Of a stretch of DNA of 7,372 nucleotides, positions 1-6,102 are shown piece after piece. Within the stretch, counting starts at the first letter, position 1, and each line of letters starts with the position of its first letter. The stretch is from NCBI GenBank assembly GCA_030655795.1, contig JAUSPJ010000092.1, positions 1 through 7,372 on the forward strand. Direction: 5' to 3'. The notes beneath the pieces are model-generated. The model ran no database searches. It saw only the letters and a list, made by a program, of their open reading frames with translations, and was not told the DNA's origin. Origin of the DNA: Fidelibacterota bacterium. GTDB lineage: Bacteria; Fidelibacterota; UBA2242. The translations under genes and the position numbers were made by a program.

Positions 1-1386
1 ATAAAGGTTTAACAGAATCAATATTCCAAACAGAACTCCGCCGTAAAGCTGTGGTGTTGAACCGGAAGTATTTTGGGTTCTCCAGCTATAAAGATTGTTG
101 AAAAAATATCTGAACGATGCAAAAGAAATCAATAACAGACCAAGGCTGATAAAAACGAGAACTACCCAATATAACGGATTGTCCATTGCGAAACTCAAAT
201 AATGTTGAATCAGCACATTCCGCGGAATAAAACCCGAGCCTGGCAGCAAGCCACTAATACCAAAGGCTGCAAATAAAAAAATCCATACGCGTCCGGTTTT
301 AAAGATTGAACTTCCGGAATTTGCCGCCAATTGCGATTGTTGAATTGTATCCTGACTGATGATCAGCAATAGATTGGCGAATGTGAAACTGACGATGAAC
401 AACAGGGTGTTAATACTTGTCTGACCGCCGATAATGATCAAGAATATTCCGGTCTGAGCGAGCAGCAGCGATTTATATGCCGGTTCGGAACTGTTTTTAA
501 ATAACGATGAAACAGCAGAAAACAATGCAATAATTATCCCGATAATCAGCATAAATGTCAGGCACGGGCTGCAAAGTATATTCATGAATCTGACCGGCAG
601 AATCATGATGATTGAAATTGCACCGATGTTGAAAATACTTTGGTCGACAAATGATCCTGTATGATCGTTTTGTTCTGAAAATGGAATTCGGATCAGTTTA
701 ATAATGATCGATAGTGTAATCAGAAAACCGACACTGCTGAATTGAACACTTTGAATGTTACTATTGACTATCGAGGCAATCTCAGAAATTGACAACGTGT
801 GAAAGACAGTATAAGTATATAAAACTGCAATCAGATAAATTGAATCTGCGATTAAAAACCAGATCAGACTATTTAAGGAAGCTATTCCACCGTTTATCAG
901 AAGATTTCTATAGATTACAACTCCGCTGATCAACGCCATTCCGCAAAACAGAACCAGGAGGCTGTCGGCCATCAGGATCAGCAGCCCGGCAATTATCAAC
1001 GTATAAATACAGTTGATCTGGTGTCCTGCCAAATTATTCTGCGATTCGGGCTGACTCTTACTGTCCTGACGGGTATAAAGGTTGATAATTTGAATGAGAA
1101 ACATCGTTGCCAGCATTGTTCCGAATATCAATACCGGATTATTGATGAAAAATGTCATGTCCAGGTTCGTTGAACCTAACGGTAACCAGTCGCAGGTTGC
1201 TTTTATATTGAAGTGCGGATTTCCGGATAAAATTTGCGAAATGAGCAAGCTGTATGTGAGGATAGTAAATAGAAAAATAGGCCAGGTGTAGAGGCGGCGG
1301 TATTTACTGCTGAAATCCGGCGCCAGATTATTAATCAGCAGTAAAGACAATAGGACACAAAATATTAGTGCAAGGATAATTGTCAT
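1..1386 (-). CDS. NuoL/ND5-like antiporter subunit, divergent, 3' end beyond window
   Basis: Integral membrane protein of the NuoL/ND5/MrpA family, the proton-channel subunit of complex I and its relatives. The frame is open from ATG at 1386 to the left edge (462 codons, C-terminus missing). GGAG lies six bases before the ATG, which overlaps the NuoK-like stop by four bases (ATGA). Family landmarks can be aligned. LGSTNLDMTF (residues 71-80) matches the usual LxxDxLS region. The TM7 block around IIIKLIRIPF keeps a Lys at residue 230 (E. coli K229). EPAYKSLLLAQTGI (301-314) matches the KRxLAYSTxSQxGY block. GLLPGSGFIPRNVLI (379-393) matches GIPPxxGFFSKDxIL. Key residues have changed: the TM5 Glu of GWE is Ala151, the HAFFK His and Lys are Ser333 and Ala337, and SKD reads PRN. 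Family assignment is firm; a proton-pumping function is doubtful. A NuoM-like identity is possible but less likely, given its position after the NuoK-like gene. Confidence 0.85.
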   Translation of the reverse strand, partial: MTIILALIFCVLLSLLLINNLAPDFSSKYRRLYTWPIFLFTILTYSLLISQILSGNPHFNIKATCDWLPLGSTNLDMTFFINNPVLIFGTMLATMFLIQIINLYTRQDSKSQPESQNNLAGHQINCIYTLIIAGLLILMADSLLVLFCGMALISGVVIYRNLLINGGIASLNSLIWFLIADSIYLIAVLYTYTVFHTLSISEIASIVNSNIQSVQFSSVGFLITLSIIIKLIRIPFSEQNDHTGSFVDQSIFNIGAISIIMILPVRFMNILCSPCLTFMLIIGIIIALFSAVSSLFKNSSEPAYKSLLLAQTGIFLIIIGGQTSINTLLFIVSFTFANLLLIISQDTIQQSQLAANSGSSIFKTGRVWIFLFAAFGISGLLPGSGFIPRNVLIQHYLSFAMDNPLYWVVLVFISLGLLLISFASFRYFFNNLYSWRTQNTSGSTPQLYGGVLFGILILLNLY

Positions 1387-1673
1387 GTTTTCTCCGATTC
1401 ATCGGTGTTTTGTCCATTCCCGGATTTACTAAGAATGATAACCGCTGAAATAAAAATGAATAAAAATACGATTAAAATGACAGAGGCATGAAGAAGTACA
1501 TGCTCAATATGTCCGAATCTGCTGCCAAAACTGAAGTAGGCGATGCATGCACCCGCGATGATAAGAAAAACGGATTGAAATTTCACTGTCCAGGAGTGAT
1601 TGATAATACAACTCAGTATTCCAATGAAAAACAGGCCAAAAGACCCAACCATGTACAGGAAAAAATTACTCAT
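1383..1673 (-). CDS. NuoK/ND4L-like small membrane subunit, divergent
   Basis: A 96-residue protein with three predicted membrane helices (about 4-22, 32-50 and 58-82) and a polar C-terminal tail, matching the length (about 100 residues) and layout of NuoK. It also sits where nuoK does, between the NuoJ- and NuoL-like genes. Counting from the N-terminus without gaps, the two membrane glutamates of E. coli NuoK (E36, E72) fall on Phe36 and, after a short loop gap, about Ile68. The only acidic residue before the tail is E57, in or near the loop before helix 3. The ATG at 1673 overlaps the NuoJ-like stop by eight bases, with AGGAG 12 bases upstream; the stop overlaps the NuoL-like start by four. 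On sequence alone a NuoK call would be weak; neighbours make it convincing. Both proton-relay acids being lost suggests no canonical pumping. Confidence 0.8.
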   Translation of the reverse strand: MSNFFLYMVGSFGLFFIGILSCIINHSWTVKFQSVFLIIAGACIAYFSFGSRFGHIEHVLLHASVILIVFLFIFISAVIILSKSGNGQNTDESEKT

Positions 1674-2136
1674 CCGTTTTAAAGACTCCTTTCAGCAAGA
1701 TATAAAGCTGGATTGAAAGTAGAGCCATTAAAATAATATATATCCAGGCAAGCTCGGAAAAATCTGCCGTTATCATGGAGGCTGGAAATTCAATTGGTTC
1801 AGCTTGTCCGGCAGCATTTATGAAAACAAGCAATGATGTGATGATATAAAGGGCAATGGTGCCCAATGAAATCACATGTTTTAATCGAAGTTTTGGGCGG
1901 GTGTTTTTTTCAGGTTCGTTCTCTGAAGATAGCAACAGCAGTGCAATTACAATCAGAAATCCAACAATCAGAAAAAGGTGCGCAAACACAGGACCGGCAA
2001 TTTTCCAGAAAAGCAGGTACAAAAGTAGCTGATTGACCGGATACAGCATAGATTTGATCAGTTTATTTTGTGTAAATACCCAAACAGCAGCTGTAACCAG
2101 GATCAGAAGAATTAATATTGTGAGTGATGCGGACAA
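1666..2136 (-). CDS. NuoJ/ND6-like membrane subunit, divergent, TTG start
   Basis: A 156-residue membrane protein with about five hydrophobic segments (near 5-21, 28-45, 50-69, 88-108 and 129-149), as in NuoJ, which with NuoK and NuoA forms the hinge between quinone site and antiporters. The N-terminal part follows the NuoJ pattern: a short helix, a polar turn with KLIKSMLYPV, then a segment containing GPVFA that aligns with GAYFA/GAEFLA of the family. The functionally important TM3 Glu and Tyr (E. coli E55, Y59) appear as Leu56 and Phe60 in an ungapped alignment. No acidic residue occurs between 25 and 70. The start is a TTG at 2136 with AAAGG eight bases upstream; no ATG occurs in frame before residue 30. 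It follows the NuoH-like stop by 22 bases, which leaves no room for a nuoI gene, normally found here. Confidence 0.78.
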   Translation of the reverse strand: MSASLTILILLILVTAAVWVFTQNKLIKSMLYPVNQLLLYLLFWKIAGPVFAHLFLIVGFLIVIALLLLSSENEPEKNTRPKLRLKHVISLGTIALYIITSLLVFINAAGQAEPIEFPASMITADFSELAWIYIILMALLSIQLYILLKGVFKTDE

Positions 2137-2158
2137 ATGAACAGCCTTTCTCTGCTTT

Positions 2159-3223
2159 TTAATTACGCAAAAGGATTAATCCCAATACCAGTGATATTAT
2201 CTGAATCGGAAAAATGAATGTATATGTTAAATGAAGTATCTGTTCTTCAATTAAATGCGGGATCGAGCGGTATACGAGTCTGATCAAAATCAGGAAAGTA
2301 CAGATTTTAATTAGTAACCAGGCAATCGCAGTGATATTGCCAATCCCAGAAACCCCAAAGACTATTGGTGATAAATACGCACCCCAAAACAGGAAAATAT
2401 ATAAGAAAGTAATCAGTGCCAGAAAACTGAATTTCCACAACTCAAGAACCCTAAAGCTGAACGTGCCGGCAGTTTTTAAAGGAGGATGTGGGATTTTAAA
2501 CGGAACAGGCCGGTCTGTCTGATTGAGCAACTGCAATAATAACACAGTGTAAACAAAAAAGAGTATCGCATTTAGAAAAAGCAATGGATTGCGCAGGATA
2601 TTCCATGCAGGCAGGGTATGCCAAAACCGGTCTCGCTGAATTTGAATAATTGAACTAATACTGAACGAGTGCAGTGAACCACAAACCGATAAGCTCGCGA
2701 TGATTATTACTATTAATACAGTAAATATTAACCGACTGTTTCGAAGAACAATAGAAGTGATGTTTTTATCGGAGTAATTTACACCGGCGGTATAAACAAT
2801 CAGGTTCAGCAGCAGGCAAACGATTACAATCAGGCAACTGTAATCCGATTGGACGCCAGGATATTGCCGGCTGATTGGGAACAGGATTAGTGCGCAAATA
2901 TTGATCAGAGACATCAGTGAATAGAGGAGATTAAAGGATAAATACTCTCTGTTGACATTAAACTTCAATAGATTTTTTCGAAGACTTAGGTAATGACTCA
3001 ATAAGGATTTAAGATGGAAAAGTAAATTTGCCGCGGAGTGTCGTTTCGATTCCGACTGAGGGTAATTTTTTGCGGTTACTGCGGAAATCATCAGGAATGA
3101 TAAAAATAACAAAACCAGCAATGCAGCGGCATGTGATAATAGAATTTGGTAATTCGGAACAGGGATTGTTAAAAATCCTGAGTTTATCGTACCGTGTAAT
3201 GTTAAGATCAATAAAGTATTCAT
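2159..3223 (-). CDS. NuoH/ND1-like membrane subunit, divergent
   Basis: A 354-residue multi-helix membrane protein, slightly longer than typical NuoH (about 320-350). NuoH anchors the hydrophilic arm and forms the quinone tunnel. Alignable landmarks are the LKSLLSHY region near 71 (family DxLKLLxKE), R161 followed by VCGSLHSFSISSII near 180-193 (family RAxAQxISYE...gSLnLxxI), TDRPVPFKIP at 235-244 (family NRxPFDLPE), and YRSIPHLIEEQILHLTY at 318-334 (family PRxRxDQLMxxxWK). The conserved acidic residues of the third loop and TM5-6 are absent: DLPEAE reads KIPHPP, the E of ELVAGY is Leu249, the E of TEY is about Phe257, and the SYE glutamate is hydrophobic. The ATG overlaps the NuoD-like stop by one base (TAATG) with no ribosome binding site, which points to translational coupling. 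The family call rests on these motifs plus gene order. Confidence 0.8.
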   Translation of the reverse strand: MNTLLILTLHGTINSGFLTIPVPNYQILLSHAAALLVLLFLSFLMISAVTAKNYPQSESKRHSAANLLFHLKSLLSHYLSLRKNLLKFNVNREYLSFNLLYSLMSLINICALILFPISRQYPGVQSDYSCLIVIVCLLLNLIVYTAGVNYSDKNITSIVLRNSRLIFTVLIVIIIASLSVCGSLHSFSISSIIQIQRDRFWHTLPAWNILRNPLLFLNAILFFVYTVLLLQLLNQTDRPVPFKIPHPPLKTAGTFSFRVLELWKFSFLALITFLYIFLFWGAYLSPIVFGVSGIGNITAIAWLLIKICTFLILIRLVYRSIPHLIEEQILHLTYTFIFPIQIISLVLGLILLRN

Positions 3224-4332
3224 TAGCGTACGTGATATTTAATTGGATTGAGATTGAGACTGCTTAAAATAATTTTCGCTGAAGAAACCCTCTCACCAGT
3301 CAGAATTGAATCCAGGTTTTCAATGACGTTTAAAACAGGGTATTGATGTTTGCCGGTGATATAATGATTATGCTGGCTCTTACTGATATGGCTGATAATC
3401 TGGCCCTCCGCATGGTTAAAATTAAATATAAAATCTGAATCCCGGCCTGATAAAAACGGCTGAACCATCAGGTTAATGTCCGTTTTCAGGATGACACTGG
3501 TTAATTGCGTGATTAATCGCAGGGATTGTTCAATTTCCATAAACCGGATCCACGAACGGTGCCAGGAATCGCCAATTGTTCCTTTATGAAAATCGGTTTT
3601 TACCGGTTCCATATGTAAACTGCCTGGTAATAGACTAGCTGTAACGAGACTGTAATCTGTTCGTGGGAGGGATGCATATAAGTTAGGTCCGGACAGTGAG
3701 CAGGTTTTTGCGTGTACCGGACTGATAATGCCAACATCCTCAAGCAGATTGGACAATACGGTTTTGCGAATTAGTTGTTTTTCAAAATAACCCAGACGTT
3801 TATCAATTACCTGAATTGAATCTGCCAGGTTTTCAATGAAGCCCGTCGGCAGGTCTGTGGCAATTCCCCCAATGATAAAATACTTATTCAGTGATTGGAC
3901 TTTATCGATCTTTGACAGAAGTGTGCGAATAATGGCACTGTTCACGACTGATTTTTCCAATAGTTTCGGAAACTGAACAGCAAAAGCGAGTGTACTAAAA
4001 AAATTAAAGTGATTGAGCAGCCGATGCATTTCCAGGAGCAGGATACGGACCAAACGGGCATATTCCGGCACTTCACAACGGTAATGAGCTTCAATCGCCA
4101 TTATTTGGGCCAACTGCAAATCAAGTGTTTCCGGAGATTTGTAAATATCCGGATAGGGAATCATCGGCTGTTTCGGATTACAATCGGTAATTATTTGAAT
4201 ATCCCGTATTTGGTCCGATAATTGATGCCCGATCCCGGTTATTTTATTATCGGAATAGGCAATATTAAACGATAGTAAGGTTTCCTGATCGCAAAGATAA
4301 TAGTGTAAATTTATCGGGGAATTACTGTTCAA
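3223..4332 (-). CDS. NuoD/49-kDa-like soluble subunit lacking quinone-site motifs
   Basis: A 369-residue soluble protein of the complex I 49-kDa subunit / [NiFe]-hydrogenase large subunit superfamily. Alignable blocks are EVPEYARLVRILLLEMHRLLNH at 87-108 (family vPxRAxyiRvLxxELxRiaSHL), IIGGIATDLPTGF at 153-165 (GGVxxDLPxGf), VGIISPVHAKTCSLSGPNLYAS at 200-221 (vGvxsxexAxxyGxtGPxLRaSG), GDSWHRSWIRFMEIEQSLRLI at 254-274 (GDvydRyxvRxxExxxSlrii), and a C-terminal SAKIILSSLN similar to xaDvxailgSxD. The N-terminal GPxHPxxHG motif with the quinone-site His is missing, the terminal DR is missing, and no CxxC or nickel-ligand motif exists, so it is neither an ordinary dehydrogenase nor a hydrogenase subunit. 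The best start is TTG at 4332, 17 bases after the upstream gene, without a clear Shine-Dalgarno sequence; no ATG or GTG lies in frame upstream. The usual NuoB and NuoC partners are not encoded nearby. Confidence 0.85.
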   Translation of the reverse strand: MNSNSPINLHYYLCDQETLLSFNIAYSDNKITGIGHQLSDQIRDIQIITDCNPKQPMIPYPDIYKSPETLDLQLAQIMAIEAHYRCEVPEYARLVRILLLEMHRLLNHFNFFSTLAFAVQFPKLLEKSVVNSAIIRTLLSKIDKVQSLNKYFIIGGIATDLPTGFIENLADSIQVIDKRLGYFEKQLIRKTVLSNLLEDVGIISPVHAKTCSLSGPNLYASLPRTDYSLVTASLLPGSLHMEPVKTDFHKGTIGDSWHRSWIRFMEIEQSLRLITQLTSVILKTDINLMVQPFLSGRDSDFIFNFNHAEGQIISHISKSQHNHYITGKHQYPVLNVIENLDSILTGERVSSAKIILSSLNLNPIKYHVR

Positions 4333-4349
4333 CTGGAAACCGTTTGCAT

Positions 4350-4622
4350 TTATTTTGAATGTTTTGAAATTTGAGTCTGTATGTAAGCATTTTTATTATA
4401 TAATTTATAGTAAACAATTGAATTAATAACAAGATATACAACCAACGCTACGATCGATAATCCACGATTATAATGTAGAGAATAAACTGAAAAGAAAAGG
4501 ATAAAAACTGTAATCAGGCAAAATAGTTGAAACAGAATCCAGAACAGATGATAACGGTTCGATTGATGTTGTGGTGATGACTGCGTAAGGTCTTCCTCTC
4601 GATTTCTTTTAGTAATTGGCAT
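4350..4622 (-). CDS. Small two-helix membrane protein, first gene of the complex I-like operon
   Basis: A 90-residue protein I do not recognise. The N-terminus is polar and charged (KRNREED, then SSPQHQSN, residues 5-21), followed by two hydrophobic segments at about 24-46 and 53-74 and a short basic tail. By the positive-inside rule, both ends would be cytoplasmic. It occupies the place held by nuoA in a standard operon but lacks a third helix and the YECG-type loop, so I do not call it NuoA. It is 17 bases ahead of the NuoD-like gene and directly behind a strong predicted promoter, so it is very probably co-transcribed and may be a dedicated assembly or membrane-anchor subunit (inference). 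AAGAGG stands only two bases before the ATG at 4622, an unusually short spacing. Confidence 0.7.
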   Translation of the reverse strand: MPITKRNREEDLTQSSPQHQSNRYHLFWILFQLFCLITVFILFFSVYSLHYNRGLSIVALVVYLVINSIVYYKLYNKNAYIQTQISKHSK

Positions 4623-4645
4623 TGCCTCTTATTTTTGAACGGAAA

Positions 4646-4674
4646 AATTTAGCAGCAATATCAAGGAATGTCAA
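4646..4674 (-). promoter_or_regulatory. Sigma70-type promoter for the complex I-like operon
   Basis: On the minus strand a perfect -35 box TTGACA (4674-4669) is followed after exactly 17 bases by TAAATT (4651-4646), four of six matches to TATAAT. Transcription would start near 4640, giving a leader of about 18 bases before the ATG at 4622. This is the only well-formed promoter I see ahead of the tightly linked genes that run to the left edge. Confidence 0.6.
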
Positions 4675-4758
4675 GCAGAGTCGGGAACATTATGCTTTAG
4701 TTGTGTTTTTATTTTAATGCAATTAAGTTATCAGGCAAATAATGAAGGAAAATACCAA

Positions 4759-5295
4759 ATGAAATTAACCGATGATGCACGAAGTTCTCTCTGTGTTCAG
4801 GACTATTCACCAAAACCGATAATCGATGGTGTAAAAATTATAAACCTCCGGCGCTTTAATGATGGAGGCGGATCGCTGACAGAACTTGGACGCCTGACGG
4901 CCGGAATTTTGGACGCCGAAGATTCTTTCACAGTCGCCCAAATAAACTACAGTGAGATGGATGCCGGGGTAATAAAGGCCTTCCATATTCATGAAAAACA
5001 GACGGATATCTGGTACGTGCCGCCTACTGATAAACTGATTCTGGTTTTGGCAGATCAACGAAGTGAATCGGTAAGTTCCGGAATGAAGATGAAGCTCGTG
5101 CTAGGTGATTGTAAATCTCAGCTGGTGTTAATTCCGCCAGGCGTTGCACACGGCTGTAAAAACCCGTCTTCACAACGTTCACGCATCATTTATTTTGTCA
5201 GTCAGAAGTTTACACCCGACGTTTCGGAGTGTGATGAGAAACGTCTGCCCTGGGATTTTTTCGGGCGTGAAATCTGGGAAACCCCCAGGGAATAG
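4759..5295 (+). CDS. RmlC-like cupin, dTDP-sugar 3,5-epimerase family
   Basis: A 178-residue cytosolic cupin related to RmlC, which epimerises C3 and C5 of dTDP-4-keto-6-deoxyglucose for surface polysaccharide sugars. It fits the subgroup with an HxH and QTD signature: VIKAFHIHEKQTD at 71-83 replaces the usual RGLHxQ. Other family marks are a DQR turn at 99-101, IPPGVAHG at 125-132, and IIYFVSQKFTPD followed by DEKRLPWD and a final IW. The catalytic-type His76 is kept, but the aromatic residue before TPD, normally Tyr, is Phe151. I chose ATG 4759 because GAAGGA lies nine bases upstream; the in-frame ATG at 4717 would add 14 residues without a ribosome site. Transcribed divergently from the complex I-like operon, it has no sugar-pathway neighbours here. 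The substrate is unknown, and a sugar isomerase or binding role is possible. Confidence 0.8.
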   Translation: MKLTDDARSSLCVQDYSPKPIIDGVKIINLRRFNDGGGSLTELGRLTAGILDAEDSFTVAQINYSEMDAGVIKAFHIHEKQTDIWYVPPTDKLILVLADQRSESVSSGMKMKLVLGDCKSQLVLIPPGVAHGCKNPSSQRSRIIYFVSQKFTPDVSECDEKRLPWDFFGREIWETPRE

Positions 5296-5302
5296 ATTTT
5301 TT
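5274..5302 (+). terminator. Possible weak intrinsic terminator after the RmlC-like gene
   Basis: CTGGG (5274-5278) can pair with CCCAG (5284-5288) across a five-base loop, overlapping the end of the gene. A run of six T follows at 5297-5302. The stem is short and eight bases separate it from the T run. A longer-range pairing of CCCTGGG (5248-5254) with CCCAGGG (5284-5290) is an alternative fold. Confidence 0.3.
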
Positions 5303-5337
5303 CCTCATTGGAATAGAACTTTTTGACTTGATAAGAT

Positions 5338-5996
5338 TTATATATCATTGAATATGCAGTAATAGATTTCATCATCACTTTCTGCAAATGACACTTTAGA
5401 CTTACTGCTACTAAACTATAGAGGTGAATCTGCAGTAAATATTTTAGATAATGAATGGTCTCTATTGTCAAAACGGTATAAATTCCCATCCATAAAACCC
5501 AGCCACAATGAATTGCTATCCGATGCAATATCATATATTGAACGAATTAAAGACTTGGAATTATATCCATTAATGAATCAAGATAGTAGGATATAAAGGA
5601 ATCGTTTACGGGATCGTAATAGCCAAATGCTTTATTACTCGAAAGCCATAGTACACCCCGAGGATCAATTGTGGTTCTGAATATCAGGTCTGAAAAAATA
5701 CCGGTATTATTTTCAGGTCTATGAATATACTGTTTATAATTAATCCCGTCATATCTGAACAGTCCTTTATTTGTTCCAATCCAGATAAAACCTGCCGAAT
5801 CCTGTGATATGGAAAAAACTGAAAGTGAACTTTGTCCCCGGAATAATTGTTGATTCTCAAATTCAATAAGGTGATTGAGCCCGTATATTTTAGTAGAAAA
5901 GATGAAAAGCAGGCACAATATGATGGATCTGCGTACCTGCCTAAATGATGCAAACTTATATGTATTTTCTTTCAATCCCTCAAACCATAGAATCAT
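5338..5996 (-). pseudogene. Remnant of a two-component regulator propeller protein (Reg_prop type)
   Basis: The N-terminal part of a periplasmic sensor of the hybrid two-component/propeller family, which normally exceeds 700 residues. Reading from about 5996: a signal-type hydrophobic stretch (RSIILCLLFIFSTKIYG), then VFSISQDSAGFIWIGTNKGLFRYDG, a typical propeller repeat, then LWLSSNKAFGYYDPVND, a second. The frame closes with TAA at 5547-5549. Shifting frame near 5550-5555 restores a third blade (SIYDIASDSNSLWLGFMDGNLYRFD), which meets TAG at 5416-5418 and another stop at 5338-5340. No later blades, kinase or regulator domains follow. The true start is uncertain: an in-frame ATG also exists at 6116, but that extension shows no family pattern and overlaps the plus-strand gene. 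Together with flanking spacer this fills the roughly 800 bases from 5296 to 6102; I see no intact gene there. Confidence 0.75.
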
Positions 5997-6068
5997 GCCA
6001 CACAGAAAATAACCAAATCCCTTGCAACTGTCAATTAAGAAATAAACTTCATTTGCATAAATGATTTC

Positions 6069-6097
6069 TTGAAACAATTCCCGAATCGGGTTAAAAT
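6069..6097 (+). promoter_or_regulatory. Sigma70-type promoter with a palindrome in its spacer
   Basis: TTGAAA (6069-6074, five of six matches to TTGACA) and TAAAAT (6092-6097, five of six matches to TATAAT) are separated by exactly 17 bases. The spacer contains the palindrome CCCGAATCGGG at 6080-6090, a possible operator. The expected start point, 6103-6104, coincides with the ATG of the following gene, and no Shine-Dalgarno sequence precedes that ATG, so the transcript may be leaderless. Confidence 0.5.
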
Positions 6098-6102
6098 ATA
6101 CC

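Noticed and set aside
1094..1291. Plus-strand open frame inside the NuoL-like gene
   Set aside because: It lies wholly antisense to a gene with clear family motifs and has no coding character of its own.
1488..1682. Plus-strand open frame over the NuoK-like gene
   Set aside because: Shadow frame; the minus-strand product has three membrane helices and operon overlaps on both sides.
3028..3267. Plus-strand open frame across the NuoD/NuoH-like junction
   Set aside because: Antisense to both genes, no ribosome site or recognisable motif.
4690..4729. Possible promoters for the RmlC-like gene (TTTAAT at 4713, or TTGTGT at 4701 with TAAGTT at 4724)
   Set aside because: Matches to one or both boxes are too weak to choose between them.
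4717..4758. Longer start for the RmlC-like gene at ATG 4717
   Set aside because: No ribosome site precedes it, the extra 14 residues match nothing in the family, and ATG 4759 has GAAGGA at ideal spacing.
4807..5058. Minus-strand open frame inside the RmlC-like gene
   Set aside because: Shadow of a well-supported cupin gene.
5202..5534. Minus-strand open frame of 110 codons overlapping the RmlC-like 3' end
   Set aside because: Its sequence is an out-of-frame reading of the propeller remnant followed by antisense of the cupin gene; the neighbouring frame carries the propeller blade.
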